Of a stretch of 64,000 bases of DNA, positions 10,841 through 23,850 are shown piece by piece; position 1 is the stretch's first letter; each line of letters starts with the position of its first letter. Below the pieces are notes generated by a model that ran no database searches, was not told the DNA's origin, and was given only the letters and a program-made list of their open reading frames with translations. Origin of the DNA: Isoetes taiwanensis (Eukaryota > Streptophyta > Lycopodiopsida > Isoetales > Isoetaceae); assembly GCA_021234155.1 (NCBI GenBank), contig JAJEKV010000023.1, positions 4,611,945 through 4,675,944 of the forward strand, in the 5' to 3' direction. A program made the translations under genes and the position numbers.

Positions 10841-11336
10841 TCGACTATTGGCATAAAATTAGATTGTCCTTTGCAATAAGACATGCCAAACAATTCAATG
10901 CGTTGTTTTAGTTATGATGTTCTAGATATTGTTGGTTGTCGAATATTCTGCAGAAATATGTTAGGTTATTCTAGATCCACTTCTTTTGCACTCCCGAGTT
11001 TGAATCATATACTATCTGGTTATACTATATTGTTGGATTGCTATACTAGTCATAGATATATATATTACATATGCGAAATGGTTCTGATTTGTGCAACTAT
11101 CTAAATGGCCTGTCATGGTCACTGTAGGACATTGCTCGAAATGAAAAGATTCTTTACATCCGAGTTTGATACGGTATACAGAATAGAAAAGACCACAATA
11201 ATAATGGTATCAAAACTTGAGTTAATTATGGGCTTGATCCTAATCGAAGGCTTCATTCAATCTGTGGATGGCAAAACAGGATAACAAGTTAGTGGATACA
11301 ATTAAGAATGCAAGAAGTTCATTGGGTACTGTCCAA
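10841..11336. other. non-coding gap
   Basis: AT-rich sequence upstream (on the minus strand) of the Ulp1-like pseudogene. No promoter or coding family could be identified with confidence. Confidence 0.4.
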
Positions 11337-11459
11337 TTTTTTTATTAAGTTACTAATAGCTCTCAAGATGCTCTTCTCACAGGAAACATAGGCTTCCAAT
11401 TTCTTGATTAAGTTACCAATAGCTCTCAAGATGCTCTTCTCACAGGAAACATAGGCATG
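11337..11459. repeat. tandem duplication, 63-bp unit, two copies
   Basis: A unit containing CTCAAGATGCTCTTCTCACA followed by GGAAACATAGGC occurs twice with a 63-bp period, with few differences. Read on the minus strand it gives two copies of a peptide containing YVSCEKSILRAI. That open frame is not otherwise supported as a gene. Confidence 0.8.
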
Positions 11460-11737
11460 ATCTCGTTGGCAACCTGGAAACATAAGCAGAAAGGTATGGC
11501 GACCTGGAGAAATATTTGTAACAAAGCACATCACTTTATGCATGTGCACATTGTATTGCATTGACAGTGGCAAGATTAGTTCCCCTACGATAAAGTAATG
11601 AAGATTGAATTATTTTCAGGTTGAGTTTTTTCTGCATTTCCAGTTCCAAATTGCATATATGATCTTTTCCATAAAGATACTTGCAGTTTCAGATTCAAAA
11701 GATACTCCTTTCCTTTTTATTTTTCAACGACAAAGAG

Positions 11738-11917
11738 TTCTAGATTGCACATCTTTCAAACATGGATAAAGCAACGGAAACCTGCTTGTATAAGATGCCG
11801 CATCCACAATCAGAGATATGAGCTTCATTCTAGATTGCACATCTTTCAAACATTTATAAAGCAACAGAAACCTGCCTGTATAAGGTGCCCCATCTGCAGT
11901 AGAAAATATAGCTGCAT
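11738..11917. repeat. tandem duplication, 90-bp unit, two copies
   Basis: The word TTCTAGATTGCACATCTTTC starts at 11738 and again at 11828. The two 90-bp units align along their length with scattered substitutions. No coding function seen. Confidence 0.8.
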
Positions 11918-12759
11918 TTATCAGATTTTCATATAATTAAATAAAAGCTTCTATGCTTCTATCTAATAACAAGTTCGAGAACTTTGGAAAATTAATGTCT
12001 TCATTCACAAGCCAAAATTTTAGACCTATGTCAGTATGGTCAAATTTAGGAACCCTCGAAAAATGTTGTGTTTATTTACAATAAAAAAATCAAGAATTTG
12101 AGGCCTTTGTCAGCTAGACAGAACTAACTGGTGCCACAACCGTAGTTGGTCATCTGTAATAAATGGTGCCACAACTGTCTCTCCATGGTGATAAAATATA
12201 TTTCTTCTTTTGACTGGGTATCTCCATTATCAAACAAAATCTCCTCCTCAGCCACTTGAAGCAAGATATGAAAATATGATTTGCAAATGAAGTAAAGCAA
12301 GGCAGCATGCACTTATCAATGGAGTTGTTTCTCACTGTAAAGCTCTCTATCATCTGCCTTGTTTAACAACAAGCAGAAATGGAAAATAATAAAATTTATA
12401 ACATCTGCCCAATTTGTTTAATAACAATTGAAAACAAGCAAAAATGAAAAACAATAAAATATATCACATATGCCCATTTTGTTTAATAACAACTGAAAAT
12501 AGCAGTAGACATTAATTTATCCTATCTATTTAAAATTGTTAAGTGTAAGGTGGGCAAATATTATCTTTGCTGATGGAAAAAGCGGGAATACCAGGGTTCA
12601 AATCCTTGAGCCTTTTAAGATATACACATTACACCACAAAAAACATGGCCTATCTTGATGTCAAAACCATGAGCAATCACCTCATAACTTTGCGACATTT
12701 TATTATGTAAACATCATTGGTTTGTAAGAAAAGTAATATATAACTTCATTTGAAACTGC
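11918..12759. other. non-coding stretch
   Basis: AT-rich sequence. It contains a near-duplicate around 12370-12500 in which TTTAATAACAA and GCAAAAATGAAAAACAATAAAAT type words recur. No gene or terminal repeat recognised. Confidence 0.4.
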
Positions 12760-13010
12760 TTCTAATTGAAATCCAAAATTATTATTGGTATGTGGTCTAG
12801 GATGTACACAACTTCACTAGCAAAACATTGCAAGTTGAAAGCCAAAATTGTTAGTGATTTATAGCCAAAATGTGGAAAACTTCCTTAGAAGACCACTTTA
12901 CATTGAAAACCAACATCGGTGGCTTATGGCCTAAGATTTAGATATCTTCACTAGGAAACCACTTTATATTTGGAGATAATATTATTAGTGGTTTATGGTC
13001 TATATCAAAA
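12760..13010. repeat. degenerate minisatellite, about 66-bp unit, four units
   Basis: Four diverged units share the order TTGAAARCCAA...., GTGGYTTATGGYC, then CTTCACTAGRAAACCACTTT. Copies begin near 12767, 12836, 12903 and 12968. Divergence between units is high, so it is old. Confidence 0.55.
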
Positions 13011-14466
13011 AATAGAGTACATACATAGAATATAGCAATTAAGCACTATTAAAAATCAACTGAAGAAACTGCCACAAAGAACCATGATGGATAACTATGG
13101 TAACAAACTAGCATAATAAAGAATAAGTACAAACCACACCATGTAACTAGTAGTGGTTATTTAACACATTAACCCACTTAGTAACATCGGTTTATTATAT
13201 TGGTTTCATGTGAAAAATATTGTGAAAAACTAGTAATGATTATTTTTTGGGGGCCTTGTGAGTCAGGGAAAATCTGCAGGCTTCTCTTAAGCCTTGCCTT
13301 CAACAAACATGTCAAATATGCATACATAGAAAGAAAATAAATGATGAATTTAGAAATAGATGTATTTGAAGTAAACACTGGTCAAGCAGTCCAAAAGGAA
13401 GTTCGTGCAGGGCCTTTGCAGAACAGAAACAATCTCTACGTCATTTTGATCATTGCTGGCCATTTGCTACATTTATAGGACCACTACTTTGGATACTGCA
13501 AGGATCTCTATATGAACTCTAAATTTTCCTATGAAAATTTAAGAATTGAGATATGAAACCAAGCTGATGGGATATACTACACTATAAAAGAGAGACAAAG
13601 AACACTATAAAAGATAGAGAAACAAGGAAACAAAGAATCTGTAGATACAAAAAATTTTGTAGACAACCCAAGATTCTGTAGACTCACATATTAAGCATGT
13701 AAGCATTGCCGAGGATACTCTATTTGCCCAAAAGAATGGAACCCAGCTTTTGCTAATGTCCAATTAGATCATACATAAGAAACATATGAAGATCTGAGAG
13801 GCTTGAGTCCCGCTGAGACCATCTAAAAAGATTGTACGAAAAATCCATCATAGAAACGGTTCGAGATCGCTGTTAATAAAATATGAAGAACTACAAGACA
13901 TGACATACCCGAGACCAAAGGAAGAAGAAAAAGAAGAGCAGATATAGATACAGATTGCACTTGAACCAAGTAGCAGCCTTGCAAGGACTGAACACTTCTT
14001 CGAAGCAGGAAGAACTCTCAAATCTACTGCTGCATAGAGGGAAAGCCGTTTCGTGAAACATTAGGGTTTTTGTTTTTGTTTTTCAGCACACGAATCAACA
14101 AAAGTCAATGGAAAAAAATACCTGATTGCCTGGGATCGATTGGTTCTATTGATGGAGCGGTGATGGAAGAAAGTTCCGTTGATGGAGCGGCGATGGCGCT
14201 CGACGCTGCCCTAATAGCACTAAAGCAGCGACAGGGGCATCGATTAAAATTTCGTCGACAAATTGTAAGATTGTTAACGAATTGTTAATGTTTAATATAA
14301 CAATGTGCAATGTGAAACCTGGTTAAACCCTTAATTTAGCGCTAACAAATTGTTATATGTTAACCCCTCCTTTTTAACAATTTCCTTAACAAAAAAACAT
14401 GTGTGTTGATTGTTAAATTAAATTTTTTTAACATAGCATATTTAACCCCATGGTCTGAAGGTACCC
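13011..14466. other. non-coding stretch
   Basis: No supported gene. A short open frame at 14070-14288 holds a small duplication (TTGATGGAGCGG at about 14147 and 14180) but matches nothing I know. Just before repeat copy A the sequence is AT-rich, with several TTAACAA words (14270-14430). Confidence 0.4.
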
Positions 14467-15495
14467 TAACTGAAGTTCTATGGCTACGACAGTACCACGT
14501 GACAATGAAATTTTCTCCCCCCAACTTTAGGTGAGAAAATGGGCGCCCGCATAGCAGAGAAAATGGGCGCCTGCACGCCCTTACGCGGGGTGCAGACCAG
14601 GCTCGCCCTTCCGGTCTCGCCAGGCCCTCACCGCATAAGGGCCTACGGGCGACCATTATCTCTAACAAAATATCAAAGAATCGGAAACATAAAAATCTTT
14701 GGAAACATCAAAATATCAAGAATCGGAAAACATGAATCAGATTTTCAGCCATTCAAGCAGAACCCCTGTTCAAGCAGAAGAAATGGCAGCTCTTCAAGCG
14801 GATGTGGAACCGTGTTCACTGATACGCTCCGAAATCACATTCGGCAAAGAACTATGCTTCATTACGCCTGATAATAACAGAGGAATATAGAGTGTTTAGA
14901 GGAATACAAGCTCAGACATGGTATTCGACGGGTAGATAAAATAAAATACAGAGCATAACTGGTTGACCAAAAATCAGGAAATGGCCAAGAAAGGGACTTC
15001 CGGCGATTTAAGCTCTAAATGCGCTACGACTGGGAAGGCCAAAATAGGAGCACGATATTGGATGGGCCCAAGAATACGTGTGCCACGACTCGGCCAAACG
15101 GGGGGATTTTTCTCCGTCGAAAGAAGAATATGTGCTTCACGACTCGGCCAAACAGGGGGAATTTTTCTCCTTCAAAAGAAGTAGAATCAAAGCACTCTCC
15201 CAGGCGGGATGGATTTTGCAGAGGAGGAGATTTTCTGCGACTGGAGACTTCGATACGCATTCTGCAGCCTCGTTTTCGTATTTGCTTCTGTTCATCCACC
15301 GACTATAGTGGTGGATCACCGACCTCTCGCGCTTCTACCGGCTGATAACTGCCCCCTCTATCTCCAATGTTATTGCATGGCAAAAGGAGCCCATTGTAAA
15401 CGCCTTCCATGTCTCTTGGCTTTTGCTTTCTTGCCTTCTCCATTGGATCATGGCATGTTGTTCCTCTTGTTCTTCCGCCGAAGTCGCCGCAGTTT
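14467..15495. repeat. dispersed repeat, copy A
   Basis: First of three direct copies of an unclassified element. From left to right it has TGAAGTTCTATGGCTACGA, a GC-rich GGGCGCCCGC segment, a conserved block with CATGAATCAGATTTTCAGCC, a block with CCAAAATAGGAGCACGATAT, a 54-bp tandem duplication around CACGACTCGGCCAAAC (15084 and 15138), and a right part with GGCGGGATGGATTTTGC and CCTCTATCTCCAATGTTATT. It ends near GAAGTCGCCGC (about 15494). The right part on the minus strand has a short charged open frame, SAEEQEEQHAMIQWRRQES, also present in copy C. No LTR-type TG...CA ends, poly(A) or target duplication could be fixed. Confidence 0.7.
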
Positions 15496-16366
15496 TTAAC
15501 GAATAAAAATTATAAAAAAACATTAGCAAACCTCAGCTTTCACCGAATTTTCTCCTGAGCAAGCCCTCTATTAGAGGTTGTTTTAGGTATAGATTAGTTG
15601 AAGGAACAAATGCCTCCATTCTCATCCACAAAGTCGAATGATAATTCCACTCTTCCCGGATCAGATCAGTGAATGCAGATGAAAATACATAAGAAAATTC
15701 AAAGAGATATTCAGGAGTTCAAAAAAAAAAGTTATAAAGAACCTGCCGAATGATGCTGACGTGATTCAAAACCCATATCATACATGGTTGTATGCTTTCA
15801 AGACCGATCTTTATTTCCGCCATTACACTGCCATGAGCAAGTTATCTGCTCATAAGACTCCAGCTTCAAGCATAGCCTAAAACTCAGAATCCTATATACC
15901 AGAGTAGTCGTTACATACCCTAGACAATTGAGTCGCTCTAGCTGGACAACATCCGTTGCTGCCACAGAGCCTGACAAATTAAAACGTTAGTTTTAATGCT
16001 CAAGCTCTTCCTCTACAGTTTCAACCAAGCTACAGCACTGGTTAACGAATTGGAAATCTAAACGCATGCCGCCTCAACAGCTGTAGGAAGGGCCGCTAAA
16101 GGCTCGGCCTGGACACGATAATCCCAAAAACTCTAGAATTTGGATAATCCACGATAATCCACTAACTCGATTTTTAGATTTTTTGGATACCGTTAATTCT
16201 TTCAGGCAGCTAAACCCTTTGAAACCTTAGGAATCAATATTAAAATAAAATCCAAAAAGTTTTCATCCAAGCCGGAAAAACCAAATTTAAACAAGAGATA
16301 ATCTGTTGCATTGCTTCCTCTCCACCAATGCTGGCCTCCTCTCCTCCGATGCTGGCTGATAATGGA
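15496..16366. other. sequence between repeat copies A and B
   Basis: 870 bp with no coding family seen. Because A and B flank it in direct orientation, they could be long terminal repeats of a small element. However, I saw no primer-binding site or polypurine tract, and copy C occurs alone. Confidence 0.35.
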
Positions 16367-17302
16367 TTAATTGAAGTTTTGTGGCTACGATGGCGCCACA
16401 CGACAATGAAATATCTCCTCCCAACTTTACGTGAGAAAATGTGAGAAAATGTGAGAAAATAGGCGCCCGCAGGCCCTTAGGCAGGGTAAGGGCCTGGCGA
16501 GCCCAACGTAAGGGCCTACGGGCGCCCATTATCTCTGACAAAATATCAAAGAATCAGAAACATCAAAATATCAAGGATCGGAGAACATGAATCAGATTTT
16601 CAGCCACTCAAGCAGAACCCCTGTTTTAGCAGAAGAAATGGCAGCTCTTCAAGCGGATATGGGACCGTGGTCACTGATCCGCTCTGAAATCATATTTGGC
16701 AAAGAACTATGCTTCATGACGCCTGATAATATCAGAGGAATACAGAGTGTTTAGAGGAATATAGGCTCAGGCATGGTATTCGACGGGTAGTTAAAATAAA
16801 ATACAGAGCAGAACTGGTTGATCAAAAATCAGGAAATGGCCAAGAAAGGGACTTCCGGCGGTTTAAGCTCCAAATGCGCTACGACTGGGAAGGCCAAAAT
16901 AGGAGCACGATATTGGATGGGCCTAAGAATACGTGCTTCACGACTCGGCCGAACAGGGGGGATTTTTCTCCTTCGAAAGAAGAATACGTGCTTCACGACT
17001 CAGCCAAACGAGGGAATTTTTCTCCTTCAAAAGAAGTAGAATCAAACCGCTCTCCCAGGCGGGATGGATTTTGCAAAGGAGGAGATTTTCTGCGACTGGA
17101 GACTTCGGTACGCATTCTGCAGCCTCGCTTTCGATAATTTGCTTCTGTTCATCCACCGGCTATGGTGGTGGATCACCGACCTCCAGCGCTTCTACCATCT
17201 GATAACCGCCCCCTCTATCTCCAATGTTATTGTATGGCAAAAGGAGCCCCTTGTAAACCCCTTCTATGTCTCTTGGCTTTTGCTTTCTTGCCTTCTCCGT
17301 TG
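16367..17302. repeat. dispersed repeat, copy B
   Basis: Second copy of the repeat described at 14467, same orientation, with the same block order. It starts TTGAAGTTTTGTGGCTACGA and includes an extra triplication of GTGAGAAAAT at 16430-16458. The internal tandem pair lies at 16939 and 16994 (55-bp spacing). Similarity stops shortly after CTTGCCTTCTCC (about 17299), earlier than in A and C. Confidence 0.7.
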
Positions 17303-19289
17303 AATCTGCTACTGTTGTTGAGGTGCTAGGTGGTGTTGAATCTGTCGTTCGAAGCGCAACTATTGAATTTGCCACTGTTCATTCTCTAGACTTCAATTCG
17401 AGCGCGAGTTTACTTGATTCGAAGAAGTCTTGGATGTTTTATGGTGTTCTGTGGTATTGCCCCGTTTTTAGCTTAGAACAGAGAAAATCGGTTCTTGTTG
17501 ACAGCCATAAAACATGTTAACCAGATTTCTTTTTATCCAGAGCTTTTATGCGTCTGTATTTTGGCATTTTAGCACCAAAGCTCCATTCTGTAAGCAGAGC
17601 TTTCTCTTAAACTCGAGATTTTTCTCTTATTTAGAGTAGTTCCTTCTCAAAATAAAGCTTCTAGCTATGGTGGTAGGGATCATTGCTTTTGTAATTTGAA
17701 GGCAGCGTTTATTATGCCAGGGAAACTCGGCGATGCACATGTGGCCGCCGCGTCTGGCAGAGCCACCTCAGCTTCGGTGGAATCTTCGAGTGAGGAAGAT
17801 TCCCTTGTACATAAAGACAATATCATGCTCAGTATTGACCGTCATGTCAACTTCCTGCCATAGCATCTGAGATATTTCTAATCATGTATGTTTTTTGCCA
17901 TGCCTTTGAGCCACTTATAATCACTATGTTTTTGTAATCCTATGTATATGGGAAAGAAACTAGGGGCCTGATTTTTGGTCCACCAGGTGGGGCCCCGCGA
18001 CTGGCGGCAGCTGGGAGCAGGTCACCGGCTGGACCGGAAATTGGAACCCTGTTCCTTTCCCCTACAATATAGAAACAGAGGAGCAGAGTTTGTCCCCCTT
18101 TTACCTGCTCTGTCGAGGGCACAAGGACTCTGTTTGCGGCTATGGAGGCTTTGTTTGCGGCAATGTAGGCACTTAGATTTGCTTTGTTTGGGATTTTTTT
18201 CCTCTCTTTGTCGGAGTTCATCAAACAGGCCCAGAAGCAGTCATTCAGGAGCAAATATGCCAAGAAATCTGTCTATTTTTTTCTATCCTTGAACGACAGC
18301 GGCAGAGGCAGCAATTTTTAAGGATTATCATGTGCATAGAAATTTCTTGGTCTTGCAGGTATTTCGCTTGATTCTGAGTCTATTCCTTCAAGTTTTGATT
18401 TGGATTTAGCACTTTGGGGTTAGAATTCTACAGATAAGGCTACATTCTAGTTTTTTTATTTAAGATTTCTTGAAATGTACTTTTCCTGCTGCAGATGGTT
18501 CTAAAGGAACGAGTTCTCATGCGAGATGATTCTTGAGGTACATGCTCTTATTTCATATGTTGCCTCTTTTTTCGTGCTTAGATGTGGAATGGGAGGGCCT
18601 ATGTAGCCCCTTTCTTCTAACAGATTTGTTTCTTCCTTGAATAGCAACGGCAGCAAACTTACAGCAGCACAGAGCTAAGAGGTTCTGAGTTAATCTTTTC
18701 CTTAAATTCTTGCGTTTCTAGAACTTTATACTAGCCATCTATCTATCCCGCATGCAGGTGTTTCTGGCTTCCACTTATTCTGTAATTCGTAGGACAAAGG
18801 AACAAAGGGACCCCTTGTTCTACTATCTTTGATCAAATCTCTGTTATCCATTATTGTAAATCTCTGTTTTTTACTGTAAATCTCTATTCAAATCCATCTA
18901 TGTTTTAAATGGATCTCTGTTGCTTTATGTGTAACTCTGTGATGTTTCACTATTGTTAAATCTGACCATAAAAGATCTATCTTAAACCTATATGAGTGTC
19001 TGTGGTCAGATCTGTATGGAACTGTCTTAAGCCTGTGAATTTGTTGTGATCCATGTTAAACAATGAGTGAAAAAACTTTGCTGAAGCTAGTGAGAAAACA
19101 TTGTTAACCTAGACAACCAGTCACACTAAATTGGAAGACCCGACTTCCATTCCGTGTTGTAGGCAGCTAACACGTGTGAACATCACAATAAGCCGCAAGG
19201 ATTAATTGCAACCCTATTTCTATATTGTTATACAAGTTTTTGTAATATGAGGGACTGCATGAAGCCGACCCTCCAAAACACACCCAACG
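17303..19289. other. non-coding stretch with one short open frame
   Basis: Mostly T-rich sequence. A 49-codon ATG frame at 17714-17863 has a Ser/Glu-rich middle and ends IDRHVNFLP; I do not recognise it. The GC-richer segment 17960-18060 has open frames on both strands but no recognisable family. No RNA gene seen. Confidence 0.35.
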
Positions 19290-19925
19290 TGAAAGATTCT
19301 CTTGGATTCTTAAGATTCTACAAAGATTCCTCTAGATTCCCAAGATTCTATAAAGATTCTCCAAAAATCCCTAAAATTCTCTTGAGATTCCTCTAGATTC
19401 CCTAAGATTCTATGAAGATTTCCCCTAGATTCCTCTAGGTTCTCCAAGATTTTATGAAGATTCTCCTAGATTCTCCAAGATTCCATCAAGATTACTTTAA
19501 ATTCTCAAAGATTTTAGGAATATTCCCATAGATTCCCAAAGGATCGCTTGAGATTCATATAGATTCTCTTGAGATTCCTCTAGCTCCCCTAGATTCTATG
19601 AAGATTCCCCTAGACTCCCCAATCCCTAAGATTCTCTTGAGATTCCTGTAGATTCTCTAAGATCCTATGAAGATTCCCCTACATTTTCCAAGATTGCACC
19701 AAGATTCCCGTAGATACCCTTAGATTTCCCCTTAGATTCCCTAAGATTCTACAAATATTCTATAAAGATTCCCAAGATTCTATCTAAATTCCCATAGATT
19801 CTTAAAGATTTTATGACAATTTCCATAGATTCTCTTAAGACTCCCTAAGATTCCCCTAGATTCCCAAATATTATCCCATGACTCCTCTAGGTTCCCTAAG
19901 ATTCTATGGAGATTCTAAAAAATTT
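19290..19925. repeat. AGATTC-rich short-period array
   Basis: About 630 bp dominated by variants of a roughly 10-nt word, (C/A)(T/A)AGATTC(C/T)C, with higher-order runs such as CTTGAGATTCCTCTAGATTC. It is strongly strand-asymmetric, with almost every word in the same orientation. No transposon ends are visible. It is best described as a degenerate minisatellite. Confidence 0.8.
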
Positions 19926-21656
19926 CAAACTATTGGACTCAACCAACTTGCCATTATATAGCATTTAAAGGCATATGCCTACTTTCAAACACGGGCAACG
20001 AGAAATGCAATTTGTTTAAGAGTAGAAATGCAATTTGTTTAAGAGTAGAGATGAATGACAATTGCAAGGTTCTCCTCACAACTTGGTGACAAAATCTGCA
20101 AACCCCGTCACTTATTTGATGGACAAAGAACCAAAAGCAATGCCATGGATGGCATGTACACAAAAATGCAAAGCAAAACATACTCTCCATGCCATAATAT
20201 ATGCCATAATTTATGCAATACAAATAGTAAATGTGCTTAACTATATTGAAGCCAATTCCACCTATACAATCAACTTCAATGCAATGGTGGAGTGGAACTT
20301 AACATATGGGAGATCTTTAGAAATTATCTCTAAGAAATTATGATATTTCCCCATGTTTTATTAGAGGAAGTTGGATAAATATTTGTTTCATGACAATTAC
20401 AATTAAAAAGCACATTGTGCAAGTCATGCAAGAAAAAGATATAATTGCTATTTTCTAATGCGAGACCAATGAATTTAAGCTCCCCAGTTGGAATAAAATA
20501 CCAAAATTTAACTTCAAATACTAATTGGAATAAAAATAGATAGGAGATCTTTATTTTAGAAAATGAAAAAGCCTAAGGGAAAGTTGGTTAGTTGCATTTT
20601 TTATAAATGGTAGTCACGTTATCCTGGCAAGTACACGTGGAGGGGATGCTACAAAACAAAAATTGGATGCACTAACACAATATGAAATTACATGTTGTTT
20701 TATAAGTTATTGCCCATTCTTAATTATGTATGACATTTACGTGTTGTTTTACATGTTGTTGCCCCTTCTTTTCAAGGGGCACCTTGAAATATTTATCTAA
20801 AAAGATTTGTTTGGATCCACCCATAAAATCTGCAAGGCACTACGTCTTTTAAAATCCAACTTTCTAGTGTTATAGGACTTCAGAGAAAATGAATAACTCA
20901 TTCTTTTTTAGTGTCCCACACATCCAGCTGGGCCCACATCCATGGGTAAGACTTCATCAAAGATTCACTATAATCATCTCTGGATTAACATGGATCAACA
21001 GTCATGATACTTTATTTAGCTTTATTCACTTTCCATGGGAAGTATTTGAAACTTAAAGGCATCAAGACCTGGCGATTGCATCGACAAATTAAATCGTTTC
21101 AGAAGAAATAAAATATAAACATACTGCCCCAATAGCTCTAAAACTAATGAGGCTAGCTCTGATAGTTTTCCATGGCAACGAACCCCTAGAATGTATGATG
21201 AAACGTATTCCATATGAGAGGCTTACAACTTTTATAATTGAGATGATCCACATAGTAGATGCACATATTTAAACTTTTTAGGCTATGTTCTGCCAATCCT
21301 CTATGCAATTTTGTAATTTAAACATTCTATTTGTAAAATTTCTAATGTGCATGCTAAAGTGAGTGATGAACTAAGAGTGCATGGCTAACACCTTATATGC
21401 TCAAGGTTTTGTGCAAAGTACTGAAATGTGCTTTGGGTTAGTTAACGTCCATCACAATTTAAAAATAAAAAGCAATTGGCAGTTTGACATCGAATGTTTT
21501 AAAATACGAAAAAGGATATCTATAACATCCCAAAGGATGTTGTGGTATATTGGTGAAATGTTGGTGATATTTTAGGCGTTGCAATATTGGCATCCCACTA
21601 AAACGTGTCTCCAACAACATTTTTTATGATGCATGATTAACTAACACATGCCTCCC
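19926..21656. other. non-coding stretch
   Basis: AT-rich, no gene or element recognised. GTTGTTTTA-type words recur around 20690-20770. A short direct duplication (AATGCAATTTGTTTAAGAGT) occurs at about 20007 and 20028. Confidence 0.4.
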
Positions 21657-21733
21657 CATTCTCATTCTCATTCTCATTCTCATTCTCATTCTCATTCTCA
21701 TTCTCATTCTCATTCTCATTCTCATTCTCATTT
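21657..21733. repeat. (CATTCT)n microsatellite, about 13 units
   Basis: An uninterrupted hexanucleotide run, CATTCT, over 77 bp. In one frame it would encode alternating Ser-His, but the surrounding frame is short and not conserved-looking, so this is a simple repeat and not a histidine-rich protein. Confidence 0.95.
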
Positions 21734-22449
21734 AAATGCAGGTTATAGTTCAAACACAATCTATAGAACAATAAAAAATGATGCATCCAGTCTTCTTGCA
21801 TATATCTATAATCATGTAACTATGCATCATGCTTGCTAACATTTTTATCCTTCTCAAAACTCCTTACATTGCATTGAAAAGTTAGGTTTATGACAATTCT
21901 TTGTGGACGAATATTGCTACCGAGAGGAGGAGAGGAGGTTGTTGCAGGGACATCAAAACGCTTGGCAAAGTCACTCATACGCATAGTAAATATGGCTCAC
22001 AAATCATCTCAAACCCACCCATAATTTGGGAAAGCAATGTCTTCAGTACTAGAAACAAAATACGTAGTTGCATAGAATACAGGATGTCATGTTGCCAAAA
22101 AATTTCTCCATCTTGGTACTTACTGCATGCAAGTTGTTTTAATTCTAAATGTGTACAAATATGATGGTCCAGGCACTAGGGCCATGTGATCTAAGCCTTA
22201 GGTAACTGCATTCTCTGTGATGACCTGTTTGTAGATGTACATTGCTTCCAAAAACATTCGATGCACATGTTGAAGTATCATGTTGTGGGATTATAGGTGT
22301 AATGTGCACGGGTGTTTTGAACCTAAATGATTCTTTTCTGCAATCTATTGGTGGACGGTATCTAATGAATATAATGTGTTTTCCTTTTTACTGAAGCTTT
22401 AAGATATGCTGGTTTCTTCGTCTTTCCATTTTTTAACGGGACAACGAAT
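21734..22449. other. non-coding stretch
   Basis: Between the microsatellite and the reverse-strand exon-like region. No family or element recognised. Confidence 0.4.
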
Positions 22450-23850
22450 TAAGCAGAAACCTCATTCTTTTAGCACAACTCATTGTACAGCTTTTGTACC
22501 TTGACATCTCCATCCTCCAGAAGGGGATTATAGCCATCACAAGTTTGAGTTCTGGATGTCGAAGCAAACCTTTTCATAAAATCAACCGAAGTTACCTGCA
22601 CCCTGTATAGCCAAGATGCCCGCAAATTGTTGATGGCACAGCTTGAAAATATCAAAATTCAACATCCTCTTTCTTACCAGTGACGAAAAATGCTTTTCCC
22701 TTGCCCACATGATGATCAAGCCTCTTCAACAAAGCGAAATCAGTGGGGAAAAAATGTCCACCTTGCCCTGGATACCAGGAACAATAAAAATGACTAAAAC
22801 CCCTATATGGATACATAAAGATAGTTTCAGAATGTTATTGGCATTAGTTGCACCCAGCTCTTTCTCTACCTGCATAAATTTGAGTTTTCATTACAAAACA
22901 AATGTACCTCTGTTATAAGATAACTTGGGTAATCGTTTGTGATCCCTCCCTCCTGCAAAAAACACGACCAGCAGTTCAACAGCTTGACACCAATGGATTT
23001 AACAGTTAGAACTTACCTTGCTAGCCACAATAGGGACCTACTCTCCAGCAACTTTGACATCTGGAAGGCTCGTAAAGTTTGTTGCAATCAGTACCATGTT
23101 TGCACAAGTTGTGTGTAAAGTCTCCAATAGCTCCTGCACTAGATAATATTAATTCAGAACCTTAGAAAGAGCATTGGTATGCTTCAACCTATGCCTACCA
23201 AGCATCCTGTTGGAATCTAGAGAAGCCTCTCGAAAATCATCTTATCCAAATGACTACTTGCTTGTGCTAAGAGCTTCCTGAGTTTACTGTCGCTGTTTCT
23301 TCCTTGCTCAGCAATGTCAAGGCAACGTCATCCTGGTCAATACAATTGCTCTGATAAACTTCTTATTGACGAGACAAACCACCCAGACAACGATTTTATC
23401 ATAAGAGAACAAACCAACTTGTGAACAATTTAAGATGCAGCACTGCAAATGCTACAGCAGCCAAGCAAACAATAAGAGGCTCTGTCGCAAAATGACCCTG
23501 CATGCAAGTACATTGCACTACACTTTGTTTTTCTTTTTAAATATAAGAAATGTAGAACAGCTTTGCTTCTAAAATACAAAAAAGCCCCAAATAGTGAAAA
23601 CTCCAGCAAATAACGAAGATAGACAGAATTTCGTACCTCAAGCTTAACAGAAAGGCTAAGCTGAGCAGGCAAGGTCGGATTTCAACAGGACCATTCTGAC
23701 CTGGCCAAATTGACGGATCGGAACTCTAATTCTAAGAAACCCTAAGTAGGGAAAAAAAAACGAAAAAGTGCCTGTTATAAGAACTTGTGTATCTGTGTCC
23801 AGGCAGCCCAACCATAAGAAGGAAGAGCTTGAATCGGACGCCACTCGTCT
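22450..23850 (-). other. unrecognised reverse-strand gene or gene fragment with exon-like blocks
   Basis: Several minus-strand blocks look like exons with AG/GT borders. 23340-23220 encodes IDQDDVALTLLSKE, then in another frame SDSKLRKLLAQASSHLDKMI. 23140-23030 encodes TLHTTCANMVLIATNFTSLP and PDVKVAGE before a TAG. 22960-22905 encodes EGGITNDYPSYLIT. 22740-22640 encodes DFALLKRLDHHVGKGKAFFV and TGKKEDVEF. The peptides look like a real soluble protein, but I cannot name the family. Frame changes and a stop suggest decay. A TATA-like TATTTTATA lies at about 23857-23865 (minus strand), upstream of an ATG near 23844. The exon model is my inference and would need transcript evidence. Confidence 0.3.

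Noticed and set aside
12760-13010. CRISPR-like spaced repeats
   Set aside because: Units are contiguous and diverged, in a plant nuclear context; it is a degenerate minisatellite.
15496-16366. Internal region of a small LTR retrotransposon flanked by copies A and B
   Set aside because: No primer-binding site, polypurine tract, TG...CA termini or target duplication could be shown; copy C is solitary with different limits. Left as an open test.
17714-17863. 49-codon ATG frame ending IDRHVNFLP, considered as a prenyltransferase-beta N-terminus
   Set aside because: Only a few residues resemble that family and no continuing exon was found.
17940-18292. Overlapping ORFs of about 105 codons on both strands
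   Set aside because: GC-richer patch keeps both strands open by chance; no family, no splice or promoter context.
21648-21839. Ser-His repeat protein across the CATTCT run
   Set aside because: The frame is the translation of a pure hexanucleotide microsatellite with no coding signal on either side.
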